Assembly (NCBI GenBank): GCA_903844215.1 | Contig: CAIMSP010000154.1 | Coordinates: 39,731 to 103,730, forward strand | From: an uncultured beta proteobacterium | Lineage (GTDB): Bacteria > Pseudomonadota > Gammaproteobacteria > Burkholderiales > Burkholderiaceae_C | Direction of reading: 5' to 3' | Length of the DNA: 64,000 nucleotides | In this document: positions 8,385 to 16,927 of the stretch, piece after piece | Numbering within the stretch: position 1 is the stretch's first letter | How the letters are laid out: each line of letters begins with the position of its first letter | Made by a program: the position numbers and the translations under genes | Notes under the pieces: model-generated | What the model saw: only the letters and a program-made list of their open reading frames with translations | What the model was told of the DNA's origin: nothing | Databases searched by the model: none

Positions 8385-8891
8385 ATGCCTCCGATCAAAG
8401 CCACCCCTCCCAGTTTTTCACCGCTCGAGTTTCGCGCCGCCCTGAGCGCCTTCGCCACCGGCGTCACCATCGTCACCGCGCGCACGCCTTCGGGCGAGCT
8501 CGTGGGCTTCACCGCCAACTCCTTCAACTCGGTGTCGCTGGAGCCGCCACTGGTGCTGTGGAGCCTGGCGCGCCAGGCCCGTTCGCTGGCCGCGCTCAGC
8601 ACCGGCTCACACTACGCCATCAATGTGTTGGCGGCGGACCAGCGTGCGCTGGCGGAGGTCTTCGCCTCCAAGGGAACGGACCGTTGGGCCGGCGTGGACT
8701 ACGTTGACGGCGTGGCCGGAGCCCCGCTGCTGGCGGGTGCCATGGCCAGCTTCGAGTGCTTCAACCGCAGCCGCTACGAAGAAGGCGACCATGTCATCTT
8801 CGTGGGTGAGGTGGAGCGCTGCTCGCACCGCGTGGGCGCCTCGCCGCTGCTGTATCACGGCGGCAAGTACTTCAGCGAACATCCGCTCTAG
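8385..8891 (+). CDS. Flavin reductase domain protein (FMN-binding)
   Basis: This 168-residue protein matches the flavin reductase-like split-barrel family. Signatures are FRAALSAFATGVTIVTA near the N-terminus, GFTANSFNSVSLEPPLVLWSL (flavin-phosphate loop), and GDHVIFVGEVERCSHR with LLYHGGKYFSEHPL at the C-terminus. Such proteins use NAD(P)H to reduce FMN or FAD, often for a partner monooxygenase. No monooxygenase gene is adjacent, so the partner is unknown. It is transcribed divergently from the exporter operon, with 74 bases between the starts. Confidence 0.92.
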   Translation: MPPIKATPPSFSPLEFRAALSAFATGVTIVTARTPSGELVGFTANSFNSVSLEPPLVLWSLARQARSLAALSTGSHYAINVLAADQRALAEVFASKGTDRWAGVDYVDGVAGAPLLAGAMASFECFNRSRYEEGDHVIFVGEVERCSHRVGASPLLYHGGKYFSEHPL

Positions 8892-8908
8892 GCGCACCAC
8901 GCCGACTT

Positions 8909-9847
8909 TCAGGGCTCGGCGCGCGGCTTGACCGAAGCACGAGAATTGGCGCCGGGCTTGCCCCATTCCCACTGACGCTGACGCTCGCGCGCACCGCTTT
9001 TTTGCCCCGGCGTCGTGCTGGCGTGACACTTCGGACAGCTCACGCCGAGCTCAAACAGCGGTGAATTTTGCTCGCCCTCGGCCAGCGGCATGCGACAAGC
9101 CCGGCACAGCTTGTGCCGACCCGCAAGCAGGCCATGGCCCACGCAAACGCGCTCGTCAAAGACAAAACACTCGCCCTGCCACAAGCTGTGCTCGGGCGCC
9201 ACGGTTTCCAGATATTTGAGGATGCCGCCTTCGAGGTGATACACCTCGTCAAAGCCGCGGGCACGCAGCAGGGCGGTGGACTTTTCACAGCGAATGCCGC
9301 CGGTGCAGAACATCGCCACCTTGGGCTTGACGCCAGAATCGGTGTGAAGTGCTGCGGCCTGCTCTAGCCATTGCGGCAGTTCGGCAAAGGTCTTGATTCG
9401 CGGATTGATGGCCCCGCTGAAGGTCCCCACTTCCACTTCGTAGTCGTTGCGCGTGTCAATCAGCACCAGCGCCGGGTCCTGCAGCAGTTGGTTCCAGTCG
9501 GCGGGTTTCACGTAGGTTCCGGCCATGTGAGTGGGGCTGATGCCGGCCACACCCATGGTGACAATCTCGCGCTTGAGCCGGACCTTCATGCGGTAAAAGG
9601 GCGGCTTGTCGGACCAGGCCTCCTTGTGCTGCAGGTCCGACAGGCGCGGGTCCTGGCGCAGAAAATTCAGCAGCGCATGCACGCCTGGCGCCGGGCCGGC
9701 GACGGTGCTGTTGATGCCCTCTTGGGCCAGCAAGATCGTGCCCTTGATCTGGTGCTCGGCGCAGCAGGCCAGCAGCGGCGCTTTGAGCGCCTCGAAATCG
9801 GGCAGGTCAACGAATTTGTAAAACGCTGCCGTAAGAAAGCTTGTCAT
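8909..9847 (-). CDS. trhO: tRNA uridine 5-hydroxylation protein TrhO (YceA)
   Basis: This rhodanese-domain protein has 312 residues and the TrhO/YceA architecture: an N-terminal acylphosphatase-like domain (1-95, AQEGINSTVAG), a rhodanese domain (about 100-225) with active loop CTGGIRC (Cys181, Cys187), and a Cys-rich zinc-binding tail (CRACRMPLAEGE, CPKCHAS). TrhO catalyses prephenate-independent 5-hydroxylation of U34 in certain tRNAs. The open frame extends 24 codons further upstream, but the family begins near FYKFVDL, so the ATG at 9847 is chosen. It is convergent with the flavin reductase gene (17-base gap) and divergent from the DMT transporter gene. Confidence 0.93.
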   Translation of the reverse strand: MTSFLTAAFYKFVDLPDFEALKAPLLACCAEHQIKGTILLAQEGINSTVAGPAPGVHALLNFLRQDPRLSDLQHKEAWSDKPPFYRMKVRLKREIVTMGVAGISPTHMAGTYVKPADWNQLLQDPALVLIDTRNDYEVEVGTFSGAINPRIKTFAELPQWLEQAAALHTDSGVKPKVAMFCTGGIRCEKSTALLRARGFDEVYHLEGGILKYLETVAPEHSLWQGECFVFDERVCVGHGLLAGRHKLCRACRMPLAEGEQNSPLFELGVSCPKCHASTTPGQKSGARERQRQWEWGKPGANSRASVKPRAEP

Positions 9848-9926
9848 GAATGCTGGGCGTCCAGGTTGAAATGGGGGCGCAACACCCGGCGAAGGCCGGG
9901 CCGGCGTCATCCGCGACAATCATCGC

Positions 9927-10823
9927 ATGACAAACCGCAAGACCGAACTCGACGCCACCGCCGTCTCCTTGCTGTTGGCGTGTTGCCTGTTTTGGGGTTT
10001 TCAGCAGGTGCTGGTGAAGGCCACGCTGCCCGAACTGGCGCCGGCGTTCCAGGCCGGTCTGCGCTTTGTGGCGGCGAGCCTGGTGCTGTGGGGCTGGTGC
10101 TTGTGGCGGGGCATCCCGCTTTGGCAGGATGACGGCTCGCTGCGCCCGGGCTTGCTGGCGGGCGCGCTGTTCGCAGCGGAGTTTGCCTGCGTCTATGTCG
10201 GCTTGCAGTACACGACGGCGTCGCGGCTGACGCTGTTTCTGTACACCGCGCCGTTCTGGGTGGCGGTGCTGCTGCCGCTTTGGGTGCCAGTCGAGCGACT
10301 GCGCCCGCTGCAGTGGCTGGGCCTGTGTTGCGCCTTCCTGGCCGTGGTGTTTGCGCTGTGGAGCGGTTTTTCCGGGGCCCAGACCGGTCCATCAAGCTGG
10401 CTGGGCGACATCCTGGCGCTGAGCGCCGGCCTGCTGTGGGGACTGACCACGGTCACGATACGCAGTTCCACGCTGATGCGCGTATCCGCCGAAAAATTGC
10501 TGTTCTATCAGCTCGGCATGAGCGCTCTGAGCTTGCCCCTGCTGTCGCTTCTGCTGGGCGAGTCCTGGCACTGGCACTTCAGCGTGTTCGCGCTGAGCTC
10601 GCTTGCGGCACAGGCGCTGCTGGGCGCGTTCATGAGCTTTCTGGCCTGGATGTGGATGCTGGGGCGCTATCCCGCGACCCGGATATCGGTGTTCGTCTTT
10701 CTGACACCGATTTGTGCGCTGCTGTTTGGCGCGCTCTGGCTGGGCGAACCGGTGACGCTGGCTTTGCTCGCCGCCTTGGCCTTGGTGGCGCTTGGCATCG
10801 TGCTAGTCAACCGGCGCGCCTAG
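9927..10823 (+). CDS. DMT-superfamily (EamA) transporter
   Basis: The integral membrane protein of 298 residues has ten predicted transmembrane helices arranged as two EamA repeats (about residues 10-145 and 160-295). Typical patches are LACCLFWGFQQVLVKATLPE at the start, LQYTTASRLTLFLYTAPFWVAVLLP in repeat 1 and RYPATRISVFVFLTPICALLFG in repeat 2. EamA proteins export or import small metabolites such as amino acids; the substrate cannot be inferred. Its TAG stop lies inside a short copy of the repeat motif CCTAGCAGCCTGTCGG. Confidence 0.92.
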   Translation: MTNRKTELDATAVSLLLACCLFWGFQQVLVKATLPELAPAFQAGLRFVAASLVLWGWCLWRGIPLWQDDGSLRPGLLAGALFAAEFACVYVGLQYTTASRLTLFLYTAPFWVAVLLPLWVPVERLRPLQWLGLCCAFLAVVFALWSGFSGAQTGPSSWLGDILALSAGLLWGLTTVTIRSSTLMRVSAEKLLFYQLGMSALSLPLLSLLLGESWHWHFSVFALSSLAAQALLGAFMSFLAWMWMLGRYPATRISVFVFLTPICALLFGALWLGEPVTLALLAALALVALGIVLVNRRA

Positions 10824-10834
10824 CAGCCTGTCGG
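10819..10834. repeat. Short copy of the CTAG repeat end
   Basis: CCTAGCAGCCTGTCGG here is the exact reverse complement of the last 16-base block that starts at the right edge of the window (within 63983-64000). It supplies the stop codon of the DMT transporter gene. Confidence 0.6.
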
Positions 10835-10882
10835 CGTCTTTGTCTGTGCTGATCTTGATCGGAAACACTTGATGGTCCACGT

Positions 10883-11662
10883 TTGAAGAAGCTCACGACC
10901 GCCGCCCTGACGCTGCTCTGGGTCTGCGCGAGCTTTGCCGCAAGCGCCGACTTTTCGCAATGTCGGCAGCTGTTCGCCAACCGCGCGGTCCCGACGTCAA
11001 ACAGCCAGGCCATGGCGCCGCGCGCCCTGTGCTACAGCAGTTTCGCGATCCTTTACTCGGGGAGAAGCCGCACGCCGATCTACGTGGCGCAGCGGCTCAA
11101 CAAGGCGCAACTCCAAACCAAGATCGCGCGCAGCAACCGCTTCTTTGCCGATGCCCGGCTGCCGCGCGCCGAGCGCGCCGAACTGGAGGACTACAAGAAT
11201 TCCGGCCTGGATCGCGGTCACATGGCGCCGGCCGGCGACATGGGCACCGAAGAGTCGATGGCGCAAAGTTTTTCGCTGGCCAACATGGTGCCGCAAAGCG
11301 TCGTGGGCAACCGCCATGCCTGGGCGGCGATCGAGAAGGCCACGCGCAAGTACGTGATGCGCGCCGCCGGCGATGTGTTCGTGATCACCGGCCCGGTGTT
11401 TGAAGCCAATCCGCGCACGATCGGCGCCAACCGGGTCTGGGTGCCGCAGCACCTGTTCAAGTTGGTGTACGACCCCGCGACGGGCCGCGCCTGGGCGCAC
11501 TGGCTGGACAATCGCGACGAGGCGCGCGCAGGCAAGCCGATCAGCTACGCCGAGTTGGTGCGACGCACCGGCATGGAATTTCTTCCCTCCAGCAGCATCA
11601 GCGCCTGCGACAGCACCAGCTCCACGGATTGCTGGAGCCGATGGGCTGCGAGCAGCCTATAG
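10883..11662 (+). CDS. Secreted DNA/RNA non-specific endonuclease (NUC1)
   Basis: The protein of 259 residues has a signal peptide (residues 1-22, ending ASFAASA) and a beta-beta-alpha-Me nuclease domain of the NUC1/Serratia type. The catalytic motif DRGHMAPAGD has the general base His113, and the metal-ligand Asn is Asn134 in SLANMVPQS. It should act in the periplasm or outside the cell, degrading DNA and RNA with Mg2+. The start is a TTG: the only nearby ATG is followed by an in-frame stop. The last residues (CWSRWAASSL) and the stop overlap a degenerate repeat that separates this gene from the convergent aldo/keto reductase gene, so the native C-terminus may have been replaced. Confidence 0.9.
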   Translation: MKKLTTAALTLLWVCASFAASADFSQCRQLFANRAVPTSNSQAMAPRALCYSSFAILYSGRSRTPIYVAQRLNKAQLQTKIARSNRFFADARLPRAERAELEDYKNSGLDRGHMAPAGDMGTEESMAQSFSLANMVPQSVVGNRHAWAAIEKATRKYVMRAAGDVFVITGPVFEANPRTIGANRVWVPQHLFKLVYDPATGRAWAHWLDNRDEARAGKPISYAELVRRTGMEFLPSSSISACDSTSSTDCWSRWAASSL

Positions 11663-11715
11663 AACTTTGGGCGCGGGACGCGTTGGAGTCAACCGGGATG
11701 GATGCTAGGCGTGCC
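11650..11715. repeat. Degenerate CTAG repeat between convergent genes
   Basis: AGCAGCCT, ACTTTGGGCG, a GGATG block and CTAGGCG occur here in the same order and with similar spacing as in the reverse complement of the right end of the window (63926-64000). The copy overlaps the NUC1 stop (11660-11662). Its CTAG provides the TAG stop of the minus-strand aldo/keto reductase (11705-11707). Confidence 0.55.
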
Positions 11716-12730
11716 CCAACACCGGATGCGGCTGGTATGCGGCCTCCAGCCGGCTGAGATCCTGCGCTGAGAGTTCAAGCTTCAGGGCCGCGACAGCCTG
11801 ATCCAGTTGGTAAATCTTGCTCGCTCCCACGATGGGTGCCGTCACCCCCTTGTGCAGCAGCCAGGCATAGGCCAGGGTGGCGTTGCTGACGCCCTTTTCG
11901 CTCGCCTGCTGACTGAGTTCAGCCAGCACCGAAAAATCGCTGGGGCGGTAGTAATAGCCCTGGGCGATATTGTCGGTCTTGGCGCGCTCGGTGCTGCCGA
12001 CCTCCTTGTCGCCGAGTTGCCGGTTTCCCGCCAGGAAGCCGCGCGCCAAGGGACTCCAGGGGATCAGCGCCACGCCTTGGTCGCGACACAGGGGAATCAT
12101 CTCGCGCTCCTCTTCGCGGTAGGCCAGGTTGTAGTGGTTTTGCATGCTGACAAAACGCGTCCAGCCGTGCGCCTTGGCCAACTGCTGCGCCTTGGCAAAT
12201 TGCCAGGCCCACATGCTGCTCGCTCCCAGGTAGCGCACCTTGCCGGCCTTGACCACGTCGTGCAGCGCTTCCATGGTTTCCTCCAGCGGCGTCTCGGGGT
12301 CGAAGCGGTGGATCTGATACAGGTCGATGTAGTCCGTGCCCAGACGTTTCAGGCTTGCGTCCACAGCGTGAAATATCCGCTTGCGGCTCAATCCATCCAT
12401 GTTCGGTCGGCGCGCTGGTTTGGCGTCGGTCGCCGCGCCGCCCTTGAACGCCAACTCGACCGGATAGTAAAGCTTGGTCGCCAGCACCACTTCTTCGCGT
12501 TTGCAATAGGCCTTGAGAAACTTGCCGGTCAGCACTTCGGACTCGCCCGCCGAGTACATGTCGGCGGTATCGAAGAAGTTGAGTCCCAGATCGACCGCGT
12601 GTTTGACCAGCGGGGCCGCCGCCGTCTCGTCGAGTACCCAGGGCCGCCATTGGGGCGTTCCGTAGGTCATCATGCCCAGGCAAATGCGCGAAACCTTCAG
12701 GCCGGTCTGGCCCAGACAAACGTACTGCAT
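11705..12730 (-). CDS. Aldo/keto reductase
   Basis: The AKR-superfamily protein has 341 residues and a TIM-barrel fold. The catalytic tetrad is visible: Asp54 and Tyr59 in FFDTADMYS, Lys86 in LATKLYY, and His141 in DLYQIHRFD. The N-terminus MQYVCLGQTGLKVSRICLGMMTYG resembles the YajO/YghZ-like subgroup. It should use NADPH to reduce aldehydes or sugar-derived carbonyl compounds; the natural substrate is unknown. The DUF3820 gene lies 27 bases upstream on the same strand, so the two may be co-transcribed. Confidence 0.93.
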   Translation of the reverse strand: MQYVCLGQTGLKVSRICLGMMTYGTPQWRPWVLDETAAAPLVKHAVDLGLNFFDTADMYSAGESEVLTGKFLKAYCKREEVVLATKLYYPVELAFKGGAATDAKPARRPNMDGLSRKRIFHAVDASLKRLGTDYIDLYQIHRFDPETPLEETMEALHDVVKAGKVRYLGASSMWAWQFAKAQQLAKAHGWTRFVSMQNHYNLAYREEEREMIPLCRDQGVALIPWSPLARGFLAGNRQLGDKEVGSTERAKTDNIAQGYYYRPSDFSVLAELSQQASEKGVSNATLAYAWLLHKGVTAPIVGASKIYQLDQAVAALKLELSAQDLSRLEAAYQPHPVLGHA

Positions 12731-12757
12731 GAACTGACCTTTCGCGCCAAGAGGCGC

Positions 12758-12991
12758 TCACTTGAGTGGATAGGAGTGGCGGGGGTTGCGCAAGGGTTTG
12801 AGCAGATCGGACAGGCCATTGTGGTCGATCTCATGCATCAATTGCAGCAGGCGCCCGGTTTCATTCTTGGGAAATCCTTCGCGCGCGAACCAGTTCAGAT
12901 AATTTCCCGGCAAGTCGGCCAGCGTGACGCCCTTGTGCTTTCCATAGGGCATGCTGCGCGTCACCAGCAGTTGCAGGTCCTCGGCTTTCAA
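12758..12991 (-). CDS. DUF3820 family small protein
   Basis: The 77-residue protein has the DUF3820 signature MPYGKHKGVTLADLPGNYLNWFAREGFP and MHEIDHNGL. The family is often described as putative quorum-sensing-regulated virulence factors, but its function is not established. The start is TTG at 12991. The next bases upstream are the CTAG end of an inserted element (12993 onward), and the ribosome-binding GGAG 7 bases before the TTG lies inside that element's terminal repeat. The element may therefore have replaced the native start region. Confidence 0.85.
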   Translation of the reverse strand: MKAEDLQLLVTRSMPYGKHKGVTLADLPGNYLNWFAREGFPKNETGRLLQLMHEIDHNGLSDLLKPLRNPRHSYPLK

Positions 12992-12992
12992 G

Positions 12993-13159
12993 CTAGTACT
13001 CCAACACAGAAGTAGAGGAGCAAAATGAAAGTGATGGATTCGCGCTCAGGCCTAGGCGCAAAGCGCAGCCATAGCGGCGGCCATGGCGAGCATTGGCAAC
13101 AACGGCATGGGTGTGAAGGCGCGCTTTCATGTTTCGATATTTCTGTGTCGGCGTACTAG
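12993..13159. mobile_element. MITE-like element with CTAG-bordered terminal inverted repeats
   Basis: A 167-base segment fills the whole gap between two minus-strand genes. Its left end reads CTAGTACTCCAACACAGAAG. The reverse complement of its right end reads CTAGTACGCCGACACAGAAA, 17 of 20 identical, with similarity fading inward to a shared ATGAAAG. No transposase is encoded. The CTAG at each border is either a 4-base target duplication or part of the terminal repeat. The right CTAG supplies the stop of yciH, and the left end provides the ribosome-binding site of the DUF3820 gene. A 44-codon plus-strand frame lies inside. Confidence 0.7.
13025..13159 (+). CDS. Putative 44-residue ORF inside the MITE-like element
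   Basis: An ATG at 13025 is preceded by GAGGAG with a 4-base spacer, a near-ideal ribosome-binding site. It opens a frame of 44 codons that ends at the TAG inside the right-hand CTAG border. The product begins MKVMDSRSGLGAKRSHSGG, is basic and rich in His, Gly and Ser, and contains two Cys. It matches no family I know. Either it is a genuine small protein carried by the element or a chance frame; the fit of start, signal and stop to the element's limits is the main argument for noting it. Confidence 0.3.
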   Translation: MKVMDSRSGLGAKRSHSGGHGEHWQQRHGCEGALSCFDISVSAY

Positions 13160-13518
13160 CCCCCTGCGCGCTTGACGGAAAAGCCCTTGGCCTTGAGCTC
13201 ATCCATGATTCTCAGCACATGGTCGCCCTGGACTTCGATCACGCCGTTCTTCACCGTCCCACCCGAACCACAGGCGGTCTTGAGCAGCTTTGCCAAATCG
13301 TTCAGTTCCACGGGTTCCAGCGCCAGGCCTTTGATCAGCGTCACCCCCTTGCCCGCGCGACCCTTGGTTTCACGCGACACGCGAACCACGCCGTCGCCCT
13401 TGGGAGCGACCGGGCTCGACTTGCAGACGCAGTTGGCTTTTGGCTGGCGGCAGGCCGGGCACATGCGCCCGGTTTCGGTGGAATAGACCAGACCTGCGTT
13501 GGCAAAAGCCGATTTCAT
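13156..13518 (-). CDS. yciH: SUI1-family translation factor YciH
   Basis: The 120-residue protein has an N-terminal Cys cluster CPACRQPKANCVC (possible zinc site) and a C-terminal SUI1/eIF1 domain with KGRAGKGVTLIKGL and CGSGGTVKNGVIEVQGDH. YciH is a bacterial homologue of eIF1 that influences start-codon and initiator tRNA selection. Its ATG directly follows the stop of nothing upstream but abuts the downstream CoA-transferase stop (TAG then ATG on the minus strand), so it is translated right after that gene. Its own stop codon lies in the CTAG border of the MITE-like element. Confidence 0.92.
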   Translation of the reverse strand: MKSAFANAGLVYSTETGRMCPACRQPKANCVCKSSPVAPKGDGVVRVSRETKGRAGKGVTLIKGLALEPVELNDLAKLLKTACGSGGTVKNGVIEVQGDHVLRIMDELKAKGFSVKRAGG

Positions 13519-14753
13519 CTAGACCACGCCTTGCAGTTTAAGCGCGGCCATCTGCTGCGCGTCCAGGCCCAGTTCGGCCAACACCTCATCCGTGTGCTGC
13601 CCCAAGGCCGGCGGAGCGTAGCGCAGCACGGCGGGGTTTTCTGCCAGGCGCAGTGGGCTGGCAATGGTCGCGATGGTGTCCGCGCTGCCCGGTTCGTTGC
13701 ACCCCCGCTTTTGTTCCAGCACCAGCTTTCTTGCCTGCACCTGCTCGTCGGCAAACGCCTGCTCCAAGTCATTGATGGCGCCACAGGGAACGGCGCGATC
13801 TTCCAGCAGCGCGATCCATTGCGCAGTGCTGCGTTTCGCGGTCACGGCTTCGATCAACTCCACCAGCGCCAGCCGATGTCGTACGCGCAGCGTGTTGCTG
13901 GCAAAGCGCGGATCCTTGGCCCACTGCGGCTGACCCACGGCTTCGCTGAACCGCGCAAACTGGCCGTCGTTGCCGATCGCCAGGAGCATGGACCCATCGG
14001 CAGTGACGAAATCCTGATAGGGCGCCAAACTGGGGTGACTGTTGCCCTGGCGCTTTGGCACCTGGCCACTGTTCAGGAAGCCGGTTCCCTGGTTCGCCAG
14101 GATGGCCATGCCCACGTCCAACAAGGCCATGTCGATGTGCTGACCGGCGCCCGTTTGTCGCCGCGCTTCGATCGCCGCCAGTATCGCCGTGCTCGCGTAG
14201 ACACCGGTAAAAAGGTCGGTGAGCGCCACACCCACACGCTGCGGTCCGCCACCCGGCACATCGTCGCCTCGGCCGGTGATGCTCATCATGCCGCTTGTCG
14301 CCTGGATCATCAGATCGTAGCCAGCGCGTTGAGCATAGGGTCCGGTCTGACCAAAGCCGGTGATGGAACAGTAGATCAGCCGCGGGTTGAGCGCTTTGAG
14401 ACTCTCATAGTCCAGACCATAAGCCTTCAATCCACCGACCTTGAAGTTTTCCACCAGCACATCACTTTGCAACACCAGTTGACGCAGCAAGGTCTGCGCT
14501 TGAGGTTTTACCAGGTCAAGCGTGATGGAGCGCTTGTTGCGGTTGGTGCAACTGAAATAGCTGGCTTCGCTGGTATCGTTTCCCTGTTCATCTTTCAGGA
14601 AAGGCGGACCCCAGTGACGCGTGTCGTCGCCCACACCGGGGCGTTCGACCTTGACCACATCGGCTCCGAGATCGGCCAGAATTTGCGTGCACCAGGGCCC
14701 GGCCAGGACCCTGGACAAGTCCAGCACCTTGATGTGCGCCAAGGCTCCTTGGC

Positions 14754-14757
<4 letters not shown>
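13519..14757 (-). CDS. CaiB/BaiF (class III) CoA-transferase
   Basis: The 412-residue protein belongs to the CoA-transferase family III: N-terminal [33 protein letters not shown], then [15 protein letters not shown], and [17 protein letters not shown]. The conserved aspartate that carries the acyl group is probably within the [11 protein letters not shown] region. Such enzymes move CoA between carboxylic acids. The gene overlaps gcdH by four bases (ATGA), so a role in activating glutarate (succinyl-CoA:glutarate CoA-transferase, SUGCT type) is a reasonable inference. The order gcdH, CoA-transferase, yciH runs as one operon on the minus strand. Confidence 0.92.
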
Positions 14758-15947
<1,190 letters not shown>

Positions 15948-16325
15948 GAATTGCCCTTGTGTAGGGGTCCATGTTAGTGCCAGTTGGAGGAACAGGCAAA
16001 GGAAGAATTTTTTATTTCTGATTTCTTCTGTGCATCTCTTCTTTAAATTTCAATCTTTTAAAGATAGTAGTAGTAGTAGAGTCTGTCATATACTGTTCAT
16101 AAATTGCATAACTTCAATCAGATCAATGACTTAAGAACTTGTCAAAGCTGTGTCAAAGTGTGATTTTTGAGTAGGCGCGAAAAATGAATAACTTTAAATT
16201 TTGTTATCAGCCTGTTGATAACTAGTAGGTTATTAATTAATTATCAACAACTTTGTTAGGTGACTTTTGAAGTTTGGTCGTGCATGATGTGTGGCCTCAA
16301 TGATGGTTATTTTTTTGGAGCGCTG
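15948..16325. other. AT-rich gap with origin-like features
   Basis: The 378 bases between gcdH and the NnrU gene hold no convincing gene and are strongly AT-rich, in contrast with the surrounding DNA. Directly visible are five tandem TAG triplets (16065-16079), a pair of inverted DnaA-box-like 9-mers differing by one base from TTATCCACA (TGTTGATAA at 16213-16221, TTATCAACA at 16241-16249), a weaker TGTTCATAA (16094-16102), and several A/T runs. TAG repeats flanked by AT-rich DNA on the 5' side and DnaA boxes on the 3' side is the layout of DnaA-trio origins. It could instead be an AT-rich promoter region. No dnaA gene is in the window. Confidence 0.4.
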
Positions 16326-16904
16326 ATGTTTCTTCTGAGTTGTGGTCTTTTTATGTTTTTGGGTGTGCATTCACTGCGCTTGTTCGCGCCTGACTGGCGT
16401 CAGCGCATGCTGCAAAGACACGGGGAGGGTCTCTGGAAGGGGGTGTACTCGCTGCTGTCTCTGGCGGGATTGGTGCTGCTGTGTTGGGCTTACGCTCAGG
16501 CTCGGCAACAAGCGGTCGTGCTGTGGGTTGTGCCGGTGGGTATGCGCCACATGACGGTGCTGTTGATGCTGTTCGGTTGGATCTTGTTGTTCGCCGCCTA
16601 TGTGCCCGGCAACAGCATCAAGGCCCGCTTGCACCATCCCATGCTGCTGGGAGTCAAGGTCTGGGCCTTGGCTCACCTGTTGGCCAACGGCAGTTCTGCG
16701 CAGGTGTTGCTGTTCGGCTCTTTCCTGCTTTGGTCGGTGGCCTGCTTCATCTCGGCACGCCAGCGTGACCGTGCCGTCAAGGCGGTTTATCCGGCCGGCA
16801 GGATGCGGCCTACGGTGGTGACCGTGGTGCTGGGCGTGGCGGTTTGGGCGGGCTTTGCCTTGCACTTGCACAAGCTGTTGATTGGCGTGCCTATTTTTGG
16901 CTGA
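16326..16904 (+). CDS. NnrU-family membrane protein
   Basis: The 192-residue integral membrane protein has about six predicted helices. The family signatures are FLGVHSLRLFAPDWRQRM near the start, GLWKGVYSLLSLAGLVLLCWAYAQAR, and HPMLLGVKVWALAHLLANG in the middle. NnrU proteins were named from nitric oxide metabolism clusters; their function is not firmly known, and no denitrification genes are nearby. The open frame begins at a GTG at 16260, but the ATG at 16326 matches the family start and has TTGGAG 6 bases upstream, so it is used here. Confidence 0.88.
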   Translation: MFLLSCGLFMFLGVHSLRLFAPDWRQRMLQRHGEGLWKGVYSLLSLAGLVLLCWAYAQARQQAVVLWVVPVGMRHMTVLLMLFGWILLFAAYVPGNSIKARLHHPMLLGVKVWALAHLLANGSSAQVLLFGSFLLWSVACFISARQRDRAVKAVYPAGRMRPTVVTVVLGVAVWAGFALHLHKLLIGVPIFG

Positions 16905-16927
16905 TCACAGCGCGGCAAGCGAGGCCG

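Noticed and set aside
12993..13202. A 69-codon minus-strand frame across the MITE-like element
   Set aside because: It overlaps the yciH coding end and the terminal repeats, and its composition is that of the reverse of repeat DNA.
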